Program-made: the position numbers and the translations under genes
Assembly (NCBI GenBank): GCA_040219235.1
Contig: JAVJSV010000016.1
Location: forward strand, 530,811-594,810
Reading direction: 5' to 3'
DNA: 64,000 bases
From: Rhodospirillaceae bacterium
Lineage (GTDB): Bacteria > Pseudomonadota > Alphaproteobacteria > Rhodospirillales > Rhodospirillaceae
The notes under the pieces: generated by a model
Database searches by the model: none
Told to the model about the DNA's origin: nothing
The model's input: the letters and a program-made list of their open reading frames with translations, nothing else
In this document: positions 54,159-62,386 of the stretch, one piece after another
Layout of the letters: each line of letters starts with the position of its first letter
Numbering within the stretch: the first letter of the stretch is position 1

Positions 54159-54860
54159 ATGAATAGACTCACTCCCTTTAAGTTATTTCTGGCACTAACA
54201 GTCTGGATTTTACCGGCCCAAGCAGAGACCACAGCGCAACTCATTCAGCGTATTGAGGATGCCCAATCCAGGGGCGCCGCTTACATGCTGCGTCCGAGTG
54301 AAATAACCCAGCTCGAGAGTTCATCAGACCCGGTCGCACACTATTACCTTGGCTTGGTCTATGCAGAAGGCGATACGCCCAATACACCAAGAGACCAATG
54401 CAAAGCGGCTGAGCACATCTTCCAGTCCGCGAAGGCCGGCTATCCATATGCACAGCTGTATTTGGCCCATGCAAGTATTTGGGGTATCGGCATAGAGCAT
54501 GATCTTGAAAATGCTTTTGCCTGGGCAACACAGGCCCAGAAAATCCTCATTAAAACAAACCTGGAGAACGAGACCGAACCACACCAGCCCTACAATTTCC
54601 ATGACGCTAAAACCGTCTTAGACTCAGCCCTCAAATGTAGCTTGGCCATCAGAACAGCCGTTGGCATTGAAACCGAGGTGACACCAACAATTCCACGGCA
54701 GCCAGTTGCCGCTGTACCTTGCCTTTCAGATAACAAAATTGTGTTCGAACAAAACCGCATCCCGACTCTGCTCGACATCGCAGAGACGCGGGCTGGACAA
54801 GATAGCATTAAACGCAACCTACTAAATTGCGCGCCATTGAATGCAGCAAAAACGAACTAA
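54159..54860 (+). CDS. exported Sel1-like repeat protein (immunity-like, copy B)
   Basis: The 233-residue protein starts at ATG 54159 and has a signal peptide (FKLFLALTVWILPAQA). Sel1-like repeats follow: VAHYYLGLVYAEG, CKAAEHIFQSAKAGYPYAQLYLAHASIWGIG, and a helix with AFAWATQAQ. The C-terminal third has a Cys pair but not the CRGCP motif of its neighbours. It is the middle member of three co-directional genes. Function is unknown; periplasmic location and company suggest a role as an accessory or orphan immunity protein. Confidence 0.65.
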   Translation: MNRLTPFKLFLALTVWILPAQAETTAQLIQRIEDAQSRGAAYMLRPSEITQLESSSDPVAHYYLGLVYAEGDTPNTPRDQCKAAEHIFQSAKAGYPYAQLYLAHASIWGIGIEHDLENAFAWATQAQKILIKTNLENETEPHQPYNFHDAKTVLDSALKCSLAIRTAVGIETEVTPTIPRQPVAAVPCLSDNKIVFEQNRIPTLLDIAETRAGQDSIKRNLLNCAPLNAAKTN

Positions 54861-54971
54861 ACCAGAGAATTCGCTTTAACGCTGGCAATTGTTCTTTTCC
54901 ATAGACCACTCATGGAATAGAATTATTACGCAAAAACACTTCTAATGAGTATTCAGAGAAGCTTCCTACCT

Positions 54972-55712
54972 ATGTCAAAACTCCTAAGCAATATCCTCTT
55001 ATTTCTGTTGGTTTTTATTAAGGTCGCCTCTGGTGCTTATCTTGAACAAAAAGAGGAAACGCCCTCGGTGCCAACCTTTAACCCGGGGGAAACAAGAGCC
55101 TGGATGGATGACCTTCTAGGGTTGAGCGATGAAGAACGTGTCCAGTTCCAAGTACAACTCTATAAGCAAGACCAAAACAGACACTTCGTCAGAGGTCCTA
55201 TACACTCATTTTATGATGCCGCAGAGCAAGGCAATGTGGCTGCACAACTCAATTTGGTTTTTCGTTACGACACAGGTCTTGCAGATTTCGAGGGCATGAC
55301 CGACGAATTCGATTACAGCGCTATTAAACCAGAAAATATAGATTATTGTTTAATGCAGTACTGGCTCAGCAGAGCAGCCACGTCTGGTGATCAGAGCGCC
55401 CTCGCCTGGAGTTCATTTACATCTGGTTACTCGTACTTCGATAACTCCAAAGGCTTTTTTGACGAAGCCAATCATAAGCGTGCCTATTTTTATACGCTGA
55501 AGTGGGGTGAACACTGGGGGTTTACTCCTAATGATCTCAGCGAGATCTCTATTTTTGTAAAGGGACAAACGATAGATCCTAAATGGCTGGATGATTACGC
55601 CTCATGGACCTTAGATGACGTTCCTATTCCACCACGCGTTTCTTGCCGCGGCTGTCCATTCGGGCAAGCTGAACAGTGCCGCAAAGAAATTGTTGAAAGT
55701 GACAACAATTAA
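54972..55712 (+). CDS. exported Sel1-like repeat protein (immunity-like, copy C, paired)
   Basis: This protein of about 246 residues has a signal-like hydrophobic start (LLSNILLFLLVFIKVASGA); an in-frame ATG at 54945 adds nine residues. It shares with copy A the YDAAEQGNVAAQLNLVFRYD and YWLSRAATSGDQSALAW repeats and the C-terminal WLDDYASWTLDDVPIPP followed by CRGCPFGQ. Its stop overlaps by four bases the stop of the minus-strand effector-like gene, the same tail-to-tail layout seen twice more at 60.28 and 62.37 kb. The paired position is the main reason to call it immunity-like. Confidence 0.7.
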   Translation: MSKLLSNILLFLLVFIKVASGAYLEQKEETPSVPTFNPGETRAWMDDLLGLSDEERVQFQVQLYKQDQNRHFVRGPIHSFYDAAEQGNVAAQLNLVFRYDTGLADFEGMTDEFDYSAIKPENIDYCLMQYWLSRAATSGDQSALAWSSFTSGYSYFDNSKGFFDEANHKRAYFYTLKWGEHWGFTPNDLSEISIFVKGQTIDPKWLDDYASWTLDDVPIPPRVSCRGCPFGQAEQCRKEIVESDNN

Positions 55713-56791
55713 TGTCGTCGTCTATCCAACTCATTCTGATAGATGCCCAGTACATAGTTATACTGATCAACCAGTTCTATCTTGCCTGATTTCAAATGTG
55801 GCCCAGGCAGCGGCAATACTTTGAAAAAACCTGCTCCCAATTTTATTTCATTTATCTTTGATTCTAATTCTTCTTCACTCATAGTCTGTAAGTCCTGCCC
55901 AGTAGGGCGGGCCGGAGCGAGTTTATAACCAATTATTGGTTTAACACGGTTCTCAGGAAGGCATTCTGGAACGATCTCTTCGGCTGGCAATCCACTCCTC
56001 TCCATAATTCCTACACAAGGATCATAAACCGGGGGCTGAAATCTGCCAGCATCGTTAAACAGCGAACTACCGCCAGAGTTTGTTGTATCAGGAAATGCTG
56101 GGTATGGATTAATCGGCTCAGCGGGAGCAACCTCATCCGGTGCCTGCCCCGTAACGACAATCTCCTCAATGTCAGGGCGATTTGGTCGACCTCCAACGCG
56201 TGGCGCAATCCTTTGATTTCTCCAATCCGTCGGGAGCATGCCCCGCGCCGAACTGCCAGTTGTTCCTCCACCACCGCCAATACCGCGGGATCCAATAACG
56301 GTGATCTCCTCCATGAGGCCGTCGCCTCTTGAATTCCTCGCAAACTCTTTCAAACCCGTTTCTGGGTTCAGGCTGTTTTCCCTCGCGCCCACCGTATACC
56401 GGTTGACGTCAACACCGGCATTTATTGCAGCCATCTGAAGCGCCGACATCACGTCTGCTGTTTGCAATTGATGTGGGGCCACCACTTCTCCGGGCGTGAG
56501 ATGAGCGACCTCGGTATCTCCACCGCGCCCCTGCAGTGCAAGAATACGCATTTGCATCGCCTGCGCTAAGTCTGGATGCTCATAGGCATTCACATCGTTG
56601 ATGTGAGCATGTGCTTTGCGCAAATAACGCGCTTTCGCTTTTACCGTTTTAGCTCGCGCGGCATCGCGGATGTAACTCAGTACATCTTGTGCCGCTTCAC
56701 CGGCTTGCACTGCAAGGTGCGGATCAATACCCGCATCAGCGGCAATCACACCCGCTACGCCGCCGTCTAAACTATACTCTTTGCTGTGCAT
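55709..56791 (-). CDS. phage-linked polymorphic effector-like protein (cassette 1)
   Basis: The 360-residue protein has a conserved N-terminal module: LDGGVAGVIAADAGIDPHLAVQAG, a helical basic segment, GGDTEVAHLTPGEVVAP at 90-106, then YTVGARENSLNPETGLKEF to 150. The module matches those at 60.3 and 62.4 kb, and AHLTPGE-type segments are common in phage structural proteins. Two TonB-box-like strings follow (EEITVIG at 161-167, EEIVVTG at 209-215). The variable C-terminus (from about 230) has two Cys and ends with a helical SEEELESKINEI segment and basic tail. No catalytic motif is recognised. Toxin activity is inferred only from the layout. Confidence 0.65.
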   Translation of the reverse strand: MHSKEYSLDGGVAGVIAADAGIDPHLAVQAGEAAQDVLSYIRDAARAKTVKAKARYLRKAHAHINDVNAYEHPDLAQAMQMRILALQGRGGDTEVAHLTPGEVVAPHQLQTADVMSALQMAAINAGVDVNRYTVGARENSLNPETGLKEFARNSRGDGLMEEITVIGSRGIGGGGGTTGSSARGMLPTDWRNQRIAPRVGGRPNRPDIEEIVVTGQAPDEVAPAEPINPYPAFPDTTNSGGSSLFNDAGRFQPPVYDPCVGIMERSGLPAEEIVPECLPENRVKPIIGYKLAPARPTGQDLQTMSEEELESKINEIKLGAGFFKVLPLPGPHLKSGKIELVDQYNYVLGIYQNELDRRRH

Positions 56792-56812
56792 TATTCATTC
56801 CCATCGGGCGTT

Positions 56813-56852
56813 AAAAAAGGGGGCGGGAGAAGTGGTTAAACTCCTCCCGCCC
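56813..56852 (-). terminator. intrinsic terminator between capsid and effector-like gene
   Basis: On the minus strand a GGGCGGGAG-rich stem (plus-strand arms 56821-56829 and 56844-56852) is followed by CTTTTTT (56813-56820 region). It lies about 150 bases after the capsid stop and 22 bases before the effector-like gene. It would uncouple that gene from capsid transcription or limit read-through. A second GC-rich hairpin without a T run lies closer to the capsid stop (about 56935-56965). Confidence 0.75.
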
Positions 56853-57000
56853 ACGGCGCAGGGTCACTCACCGTCATCAGCCGTCGTCCCTGGGGGAAGG
56901 GGAACCCCAATAGTGGAAGACTGGCATTCGTGAGACTGCGGGGGGCTTTGGCCTCTCCCCGCCTGCCCTGCGGCCGCGTTCTGTTAACAGTTCAACTTGT

Positions 57001-57948
57001 CTAGGCCACCGTTGTGGTCAGGTCGGCAATCACACCATGTGCGGCTTCGTTCTTCATGCACAGGGTGTACTCAGCGACAATAAACTTCTTCGTCGCATCG
57101 CCGGTGGTAGCCAGGTCTTTGCGTTGGAACTTTCTGAGATACGCGATCGAGGCATATTCCGGGTCCAACACAAAGGCGGATCGTTCCCGTTGAAAACGGT
57201 TGGGCACCACACGAATGTCGCCAAAGTCAGACGCGTACAAATGCGCCGCTGCTTGGATTTTTTCGTCTTTGACGATTTCGCGCGCTGAACTCCGCCCTGT
57301 AAAGCCAGACACATTTTGCTTGTTTGCTGGGCCCACCATCAAAATTTGTGGCGTGGCCCCTTCCGCGTAACAACTTTGAATCACATCTTTCAACAGCGTT
57401 TCCGTAATCGCCCGCTGAGTGCCGTCTGTGGCACCAGCCGTCGCAGAGGGTGCATCCGCACCCGTTGCACCGCGATTAGAGTTGGTCGAAAGCCAGCTCT
57501 CTAAGGACCTCAACTTGCGCGCCGTGGTGGAGTTGCCAACCACATAGCCTTGGTTGCCGGTCAGAATTTTTTCCATATCGCGTTTCAGTTCGCGGCCACG
57601 TTTTAAGAGTTGATACTCCATTTCGTGTTCGCGCCCGGCTTTGTGCACGTAGTTCTGGGTGTTCGACACCACCACATCTTTGCGCGAAATCTGACAATAA
57701 TTATGTTCGCGTGTGGTTGGGGAAGACGTCGTCCCCGTCACATCATCGCCTTCAATCTGCGCGTTGGTGTCGTCCGCATCGGCAAGGGCATCTATCTGCC
57801 ATTCGTGCTTGGTTGATTTCGCGGTCGACGACCCAACAGCACTCATAAACGGGCAATCAGTTGGTGAAATATTATAGATGAAGTCTGACAAATCTTCCCG
57901 ATTGCCAACGGCTTCGTATGTTTTAAAAGTCCCTGTGGGAGCTGCCAT
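57001..57948 (-). CDS. phage major capsid protein, SU10 type (DUF5309)
   Basis: The 315-residue protein opens with PTGTFKTYEAVGNREDLSDFIYNISPTDCPFMSAVG. It contains EWQIDALADADD, the REHNYCQISRKDVVVSNTQ segment and the LVGPANKQ-like ILMVGPANKQNVSGFTG. It ends with VAEYTLCMKNEAAHGVIADL. These are marks of the SU10/DUF5309 HK97-fold capsid family, common in marine podovirus and siphovirus genomes. It follows the scaffold gene directly (6 bases), as expected. The protein looks intact. Confidence 0.88.
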   Translation of the reverse strand: MAAPTGTFKTYEAVGNREDLSDFIYNISPTDCPFMSAVGSSTAKSTKHEWQIDALADADDTNAQIEGDDVTGTTSSPTTREHNYCQISRKDVVVSNTQNYVHKAGREHEMEYQLLKRGRELKRDMEKILTGNQGYVVGNSTTARKLRSLESWLSTNSNRGATGADAPSATAGATDGTQRAITETLLKDVIQSCYAEGATPQILMVGPANKQNVSGFTGRSSAREIVKDEKIQAAAHLYASDFGDIRVVPNRFQRERSAFVLDPEYASIAYLRKFQRKDLATTGDATKKFIVAEYTLCMKNEAAHGVIADLTTTVA

Positions 57949-57954
57949 GAGAGT

Positions 57955-58959
57955 TTATCCTCCTAGATAACGCATGAGCTTGGCGGCATCATCAATGCTG
58001 CCAGATTTATGAAACTGGTCGCGCAACGCCTTTACGGTGGCGGCATCAACCTCTTGTTTTGAGCGCGCAGCACCGGGGGCTTGCACCTGCGGTACACTGC
58101 GCACTTTCTTTTGCGCTAAGTTCCGTTTGCTCATCAGTTTGTCGTATTGCAAAGCTTTATGGGCCAGCACCACGAGTCTGTGATCAGTGAACTCGTTTAA
58201 GTCCTCCTGTGTCGCGCCATAGGCCCGCACAAGATAATCTCCGATCTCGGCCTTTCCGGCATGCCGGGCCGTTGGATCGGACCATCCAGGAACGACGGAG
58301 GCAAGCAAGCGGTCTTGCTGAGCCTGTTGCTCAGCGCTGCTGGCCGTCTGTTCGGAATCAATCTCCGCTTGAACACGGGCCTGTTCCCGTGCCGCGGCCC
58401 CCGCCACTTGTTGTCGCGCCTGCCACTGCTGAGACTGGCGTATGTACTCCGCCGGATCAGCGTCGAGCAAACGTTGGTCAGGCGGTTGTGTCGGGCCAGA
58501 AGCGGCTGTTTGCGATATTGTATTTAAAACCTGCTGATACTGGCTGCGCTCTGTTTGCAGTTGGCGCCGTTCTTCAGCAAGGGTTTGCGTTTTGCGGGTA
58601 TAATCCGCCTGCCGCTGATATCCGGCCTTTAGCTCTCCCAGGGTGACGGGATAGTCCTGACCATCAATTTTTATTGCGTGCTGGTCAGCGTCATTGTTTT
58701 CACGTTGATGTGCTGCTTTGTCAGCCTCCACCGCAGCGGGGATAATCGGGTGACCATTCAGATCAATCGAGCCTGTCTCGTCCAGTGAAGCGAGGTCTTC
58801 GTCATCATCGAGGCCATCAAACTCATCCAGATCATCTTCACTATCAGGGCCACCATCCCGCAAATCAAGCTCCGCTAATTTTGCCGCCGCATCTTCCATA
58901 GACCATGCTTCAGGTTCCGCTGTGTTGGTTTCATCAGAAGACGAGGCCTGTTCAGTCAT
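57955..58959 (-). CDS. phage scaffolding protein
   Basis: This protein of 334 residues starts at ATG 58959, chosen for AAGGA 7 bases upstream; longer frames to 59133 lack support. It is very acidic at the N-terminus (DSEDDLDEFDGLDDDEDLASL). It then has the typical IKIDGQDYPVTLGELKAGYQRQADYTRKTQTLAEERRQLQ helix-turn segment and a long Gln/Ala-rich coiled coil. A basic C-terminal helix binds the capsid in related scaffolds (KALRDQFHKSGSIDDAAKLMRYLGG). It directs head assembly and is then removed. Confidence 0.82.
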   Translation of the reverse strand: MTEQASSSDETNTAEPEAWSMEDAAAKLAELDLRDGGPDSEDDLDEFDGLDDDEDLASLDETGSIDLNGHPIIPAAVEADKAAHQRENNDADQHAIKIDGQDYPVTLGELKAGYQRQADYTRKTQTLAEERRQLQTERSQYQQVLNTISQTAASGPTQPPDQRLLDADPAEYIRQSQQWQARQQVAGAAAREQARVQAEIDSEQTASSAEQQAQQDRLLASVVPGWSDPTARHAGKAEIGDYLVRAYGATQEDLNEFTDHRLVVLAHKALQYDKLMSKRNLAQKKVRSVPQVQAPGAARSKQEVDAATVKALRDQFHKSGSIDDAAKLMRYLGG

Positions 58960-59220
58960 AGACATATCCTTGATGTTAAACGCACTCGTCCACTGCTCAG
59001 TTCCATGAGGCATGAGGGCGTGAACATTGGTCGTTGGTGCGAATAAGTATGAGTGGGACAGAAAACTGTTTTGACAATGCAGCTCTCTGTTGATGCGCCG
59101 TGTTTCCGGCATGTCTCCGCCGGTGCGGGTCAACGTGGCGGCATTTCCAACGGTTCGAATTATGTCAAATCCATTTGGTTAAGTCAACAATTATTATTGT
59201 TGACTTAACCAAAGACAAAA

Positions 59221-59493
59221 TCACCAAATGCCTTTGCCGCCACGACGCAACTCTTGAATGTCATTCACAGCCAAAGCGCCGGCTTCTACTTGCGCCTCTA
59301 ATTGACGCTTCACCAACCGCAGCACTTTCATGCCTTCCGAGAGACGAAAGCGCCCCAAATCATCTTCTTTTTTACAGTCCAGTAACGCCTCCACATACGC
59401 TTGTTCTAGGTCTGTAAAAGCCTCGGCCAATGCGGGGTGAGACAGAACTGCTTTCGCCTCCTCCGCCCGACGGAGAACGTCATCTTGTGTCAT
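59221..59493 (-). CDS. small phage protein upstream of scaffold
   Basis: The 90-residue helical protein has LAEAFTDLEQAYVEALLDCKKEDDLGRFRLSEGMKVLRLVKRQLEAQVEAG and a basic end. Small helical proteins of this type are encoded between portal and scaffold genes in podovirus modules. Here the portal is absent, and the next gene is the divergent exported protein of cassette 2. The 260-base gap to the scaffold gene contains an AATAATTATTGTTGACTTAACC palindromic AT-rich stretch (about 59180-59210) that could be a promoter. Confidence 0.65.
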   Translation of the reverse strand: MTQDDVLRRAEEAKAVLSHPALAEAFTDLEQAYVEALLDCKKEDDLGRFRLSEGMKVLRLVKRQLEAQVEAGALAVNDIQELRRGGKGIW

Positions 59494-59563
59494 ACGAATG
59501 TCTTTTTTTGAAGGGAAGAAGTGTCAGTAGAAAATTTATGGTAGAGTGTAAATAACTCGATTA

Positions 59564-60280
59564 ATGGAATTTATGACCATGAATATTTTTACAAATGCGG
59601 TGTGCTTTTTAGCCTTAGCAATCGCTTTCTCTACTCACTCAAACGCCGAAGTCGATAAAGAGCCAAGTACCACTACCCTATCCGATTACTCCACCGAAGC
59701 AATCATCAAAGAGTACCATCGTAGACTCGATCTAATCTTAGATGTCATTGATCCAATCGATCAGAAACTCGGCGATTACATGGCCAAGCGTTCAACGGAT
59801 GGCGAAAGCTGGGAAATAACAAAAGATGAGACTTTTGCAGAATTCTATATCGAATTACAGAAAGTGGGCCGCGATCTTATTCCTTTTGCACAAGCAGGTA
59901 ACATTGATGCTCAAGGTATAATAGGCCCGTTAGGTATGTACGGTCTATTTGGAGAGGAATGGATTTGCCCATCAATACAATTTACATCATCTGCCGCAAA
60001 AAAAGGTAGCTATTTAGCAGCACCTGCAATGATCATGAAATATGATGATCTACTGACAGGACGCCGTATCAACGCACCAATAGAAATTAGGAGAAAGAAC
60101 CAGTTTTGGACTCTTGAGACAGCCCATAAAAATCCAGCATATCATTTCAGGAGAGACAATCTACTCGAAGACCTTGCCACTCTAGAAAAAACGAACCTCA
60201 TTCAAGAGTGGATGGATTGGAATACCTTCACAGCTGATACAGATGATTTGCTTGAGGGATGCAAAACTGCTCGAGAGTAA
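59564..60280 (+). CDS. exported immunity-like protein paired with cassette 2
   Basis: The protein has up to 238 residues from ATG 59564; in-frame ATGs at 59573 and 59579 are also possible. A signal peptide (FTNAVCFLALAIAFSTHSNA) is followed by LSDYSTEAIIKEYHRRLDLI. That segment closely matches LKDYSTEEIVLEYRKRFNDI in the lipoprotein at 61.7 kb, so both belong to one family. The middle has a weak Sel1-like helix pair (FAQAGNIDAQ, SSAAKKGSYLAAPAMI). Its stop lies 6 bases from the stop of the minus-strand effector-like gene. AT-rich compared with the phage genes. Confidence 0.68.
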   Translation: MEFMTMNIFTNAVCFLALAIAFSTHSNAEVDKEPSTTTLSDYSTEAIIKEYHRRLDLILDVIDPIDQKLGDYMAKRSTDGESWEITKDETFAEFYIELQKVGRDLIPFAQAGNIDAQGIIGPLGMYGLFGEEWICPSIQFTSSAAKKGSYLAAPAMIMKYDDLLTGRRINAPIEIRRKNQFWTLETAHKNPAYHFRRDNLLEDLATLEKTNLIQEWMDWNTFTADTDDLLEGCKTARE

Positions 60281-60286
60281 TCTAAC

Positions 60287-61507
60287 TTAGCAGGCGTACC
60301 CGTTAATGCGACAAGCTTCTCTAATACGCGCAAGCTTAGCCTGATAATAAATAGCTTGAATACCAAAGCCTATGCTCGCCCTAGGGTGACCGCCCTTAGT
60401 GGTGTTTTCCATATTATTGACCTCACTTCTGGAACCACTCTGGGCTTCATTGAGTTCTTGGCGAAGTTCTCCCTCAGACCAAGTCGAGTACTCTGTGACA
60501 GAAGGAGTTTCAGGCGCTATAATAGCTAGAAAATGGTCACGTAGACCCAAATCAGGCTTGGTTGAGTCATTATGGCCATATCCACCTATGACGGGGCCTA
60601 TACTTGGATCATATCCCCCGCCAATACCTGCCCCGAGGCCTGAACCAGGATAGTTAACACCGGGGTAAACCGTGACCGGTGGCCCAGGTCTAAATGAAGT
60701 CGTGCCGTTTGTATTTCCTGTTACGGTATAATCGACCCAAGGTGGATCTGGCACAGGGTTTTCTTTTGTTCCATACTCTGGTTTCTCATCTTCCGGCTCT
60801 GGACCATACGGTACTCCGCCACTACCGAAACCGCCACTTCCCGAACCACCTCGTCCGCCAGTCCAGTTATCTGCTGAATACGCATCGTACTGACCCGTAG
60901 GACTTGTGCTGGTACCGGTAACGTTGACATACGTTGTGCCGCCATAGTCGTAGATGTTGGGACCTCTGTACCCAACGGGGTCCTGCCGGCAGCCACCTTC
61001 ATCGGCGCACTCAACCGAATACTCCTCCAACCCCGTCTCTGGGTTCACACTGCTGGCAGGGGAACCTGCGGTATAGCGGCGCAGATCAATGCCCGCGTTT
61101 TGTGCGGCCTGTTGCAACGCCTGCACCACCTCTGGCGTTTGCAGTTGCGAGGGCACCACCATTTCGCCAGGGGTTAAGTGTGCTAACTCTGTATCCCCGC
61201 CCCGGCCTTGCAACGTCAGAAGTTTGGCCTCAATGTGTTGCACCAATTCACCATGACGGCTGAGCCCAGCTTTGGACAAAAGCACTTTGGCCAAGCGTGT
61301 CTTGGTCCGTCGCACCAGTTTGGCCTGACGCCGGGGGGCGGTTGCGCTGGTGGCATCGCGCAGGGATTTCAGAACATCCCATACCTCTTCGCCGGCGTCG
61401 GCGGCAAGGTCTGGGTCCAGTCCTGCCTGGGCGGCATATTGTGCGGCCAGGCCTTGGTCCAGGTTCCAGCCATCGGTGGTGGTCTTCCTGCAATGTGAAG
61501 CGTGCAT
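60287..61507 (-). CDS. phage-linked polymorphic effector-like protein (cassette 2)
   Basis: The 406-residue protein starts at ATG 61507 (AAGGA 7 bases upstream); a longer frame to 61624 would read through a terminator. The conserved module has AAQYAAQAGLDPDLAADAGEE, VLKSLRDAT, RGGDTELAHLTPGEMVVP (102-119) and NPETGLEEY (155-163). It is nearly identical to cassette 3 over the first 163 residues. A Cys-containing variable region, a Gly/Pro/Tyr-rich linker with VDYTVTG (258-264) and a C-terminal helical region (STWSEGELRQELNEAQSG, IYYQAKLARIREACRINGYAC) follow. The C-terminal layout resembles cassette 1. Toxicity is inferred, not seen. Confidence 0.65.
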   Translation of the reverse strand: MHASHCRKTTTDGWNLDQGLAAQYAAQAGLDPDLAADAGEEVWDVLKSLRDATSATAPRRQAKLVRRTKTRLAKVLLSKAGLSRHGELVQHIEAKLLTLQGRGGDTELAHLTPGEMVVPSQLQTPEVVQALQQAAQNAGIDLRRYTAGSPASSVNPETGLEEYSVECADEGGCRQDPVGYRGPNIYDYGGTTYVNVTGTSTSPTGQYDAYSADNWTGGRGGSGSGGFGSGGVPYGPEPEDEKPEYGTKENPVPDPPWVDYTVTGNTNGTTSFRPGPPVTVYPGVNYPGSGLGAGIGGGYDPSIGPVIGGYGHNDSTKPDLGLRDHFLAIIAPETPSVTEYSTWSEGELRQELNEAQSGSRSEVNNMENTTKGGHPRASIGFGIQAIYYQAKLARIREACRINGYAC

Positions 61508-61558
61508 GTTTCTATCCTTGTTAAAAAAAGGGAATGATGTGGGCATAAAAAAACCGCC
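61021..61558. repeat. direct repeat of effector N-terminal module, copy 1
   Basis: This stretch aligns base for base, without gaps, to 62950-63487 (offset 1929). It covers the first 163 codons of the effector-like gene, its ribosome site, and the T run plus one arm of the leader terminator. Most differences are third-position changes; the last 90 bases at the gene start are identical. Similarity stops sharply at both ends, which marks it as an exchange block. Confidence 0.85.
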
Positions 61559-61580
61559 TTTGGTTTTCCAAAAAAGGCGG
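61547..61580 (-). terminator. leader terminator upstream of cassette 2 effector-like gene
   Basis: On the minus strand the sequence reads a CCGCC arm (with ACCGCCTTT extension), a loop, a GGCGG arm and seven T (plus-strand arms 61554-61558 and 61576-61580, A run 61547-61553). It lies 40 bases before the ATG of the minus-strand gene. No minus-strand gene is visible upstream, so it would act as an attenuator of that gene or mark the boundary of an inserted cassette. Confidence 0.7.
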
Positions 61581-61701
61581 TGGAAAGGAAATTTTTCCGC
61601 TTTATCTTTGACGTGCGAATACACACGCGCTTCAATAGCAAGGTCCTTAGTAAAATAACGACGGGTCCGAAAATATTACTATTGGTTACGGAGCGATAAC
61701 T

Positions 61702-62361
61702 GTGAGCACACTCATAAAAACAGCTTTGGTATCTTTTCTCATTATCGGTTTCGGAGCTTGCTCCGAAGAAAGCACGCTTAAAGACTACTCAACGGAAGAG
61801 ATTGTTCTCGAATACCGCAAGAGATTTAACGATATTGTTAACGGGCCTATGAAGGATTTTGCTAGTTTGTCTGAGCAATCAACACAGGCAAGGTTGAAAA
61901 ATAACACCGACCTTCTCTCAGAACTCAACCGACCAATGTTAGAGAAACAAGCAGAAACAGCGCGTTTGTTAAGACCTTTTGCTGATCAAGGAGTACAAGT
62001 TGCCGAGTTTGTCGTTGGTCATAACTTACTAGCTAACTCAAGCTCAGATTTAGAGCGGTGTAATGGCCTTAGACTCATCTATCGATCCGCACTTGGCGGC
62101 CATCCTATGGCCTCCGTCTCTATGTCATTCCATTACCGAGAGATGGCTGGTTTCCCAGTTACAGATAAAGAAAGCCTCAAACTCGCCTATTTTTGGGCGC
62201 GAGAAGCTGACCGTCGTGATGGCGGCCCAACAACTATCGCCAAAGATTTATTTTTAACTGTTAAGGACGACCTGATTGCAGAATTTAATGACGATTGGTT
62301 TAATTGGTCACCTATAGAAACGCCACTACAAATACCCGGCCTGCCCTGTATGCAAGATTAA
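61702..62361 (+). CDS. immunity-like lipoprotein paired with cassette 3
   Basis: The 219-residue lipoprotein starts at GTG 61702, with a leader and a GFGAC lipobox near residue 20. The mature part opens with the LKDYSTEEIVLEYRKRFNDIV segment shared with the 59.6 kb protein and has a Sel1-like middle (PFADQGVQVAEFVVGHNLL, CNGLRLIYRSALGGHPMASVSMSFHY). It ends with FNDDWFNWSPIETP and PGLPCMQD, echoing the W-x-x-W and Cys ending of copies A and C. It meets the effector-like gene of cassette 3 tail-to-tail, 25 bases apart. Confidence 0.7.
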   Translation: MSTLIKTALVSFLIIGFGACSEESTLKDYSTEEIVLEYRKRFNDIVNGPMKDFASLSEQSTQARLKNNTDLLSELNRPMLEKQAETARLLRPFADQGVQVAEFVVGHNLLANSSSDLERCNGLRLIYRSALGGHPMASVSMSFHYREMAGFPVTDKESLKLAYFWAREADRRDGGPTTIAKDLFLTVKDDLIAEFNDDWFNWSPIETPLQIPGLPCMQD

Positions 62362-62386
62362 TCTAGCGAGCTATTGAAGCTATTCG

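Larger units (their letters stand above)
45248..59493 (-). mobile_element. podovirus-like structural gene cluster (prophage remnant or domesticated particle)
   Basis: A run of minus-strand genes follows the order small head protein, scaffold, major capsid, head-tail proteins, fibre and tip proteins, large tail protein, GNAT-like protein and injection-type protein. This is the virion module of a short-tailed phage with an SU10-type capsid. I see no portal, terminase, integrase, replication, repressor or lysis gene in the window. Plus-strand morons interrupt it at 48.9 kb and 53.4-55.7 kb. The upstream flank, where portal and terminase are expected, is instead occupied by effector-like cassettes. 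Confidence 0.75.

Noticed and set aside
45248..59493. Gene transfer agent cluster
   Set aside because: The capsid and adaptor are of SU10/podovirus type, unlike the HK97-type and siphovirus-like gene set of the Rhodobacter GTA, and typical GTA tail genes are absent.
61507..61624. Longer start for the cassette 2 effector-like gene (and the similar extension at 63436-63538)
   Set aside because: The extra codons run through the terminator hairpin and T run and are not shared beyond it; the internal ATG has AAGGA at good spacing and matches the start of cassette 1.
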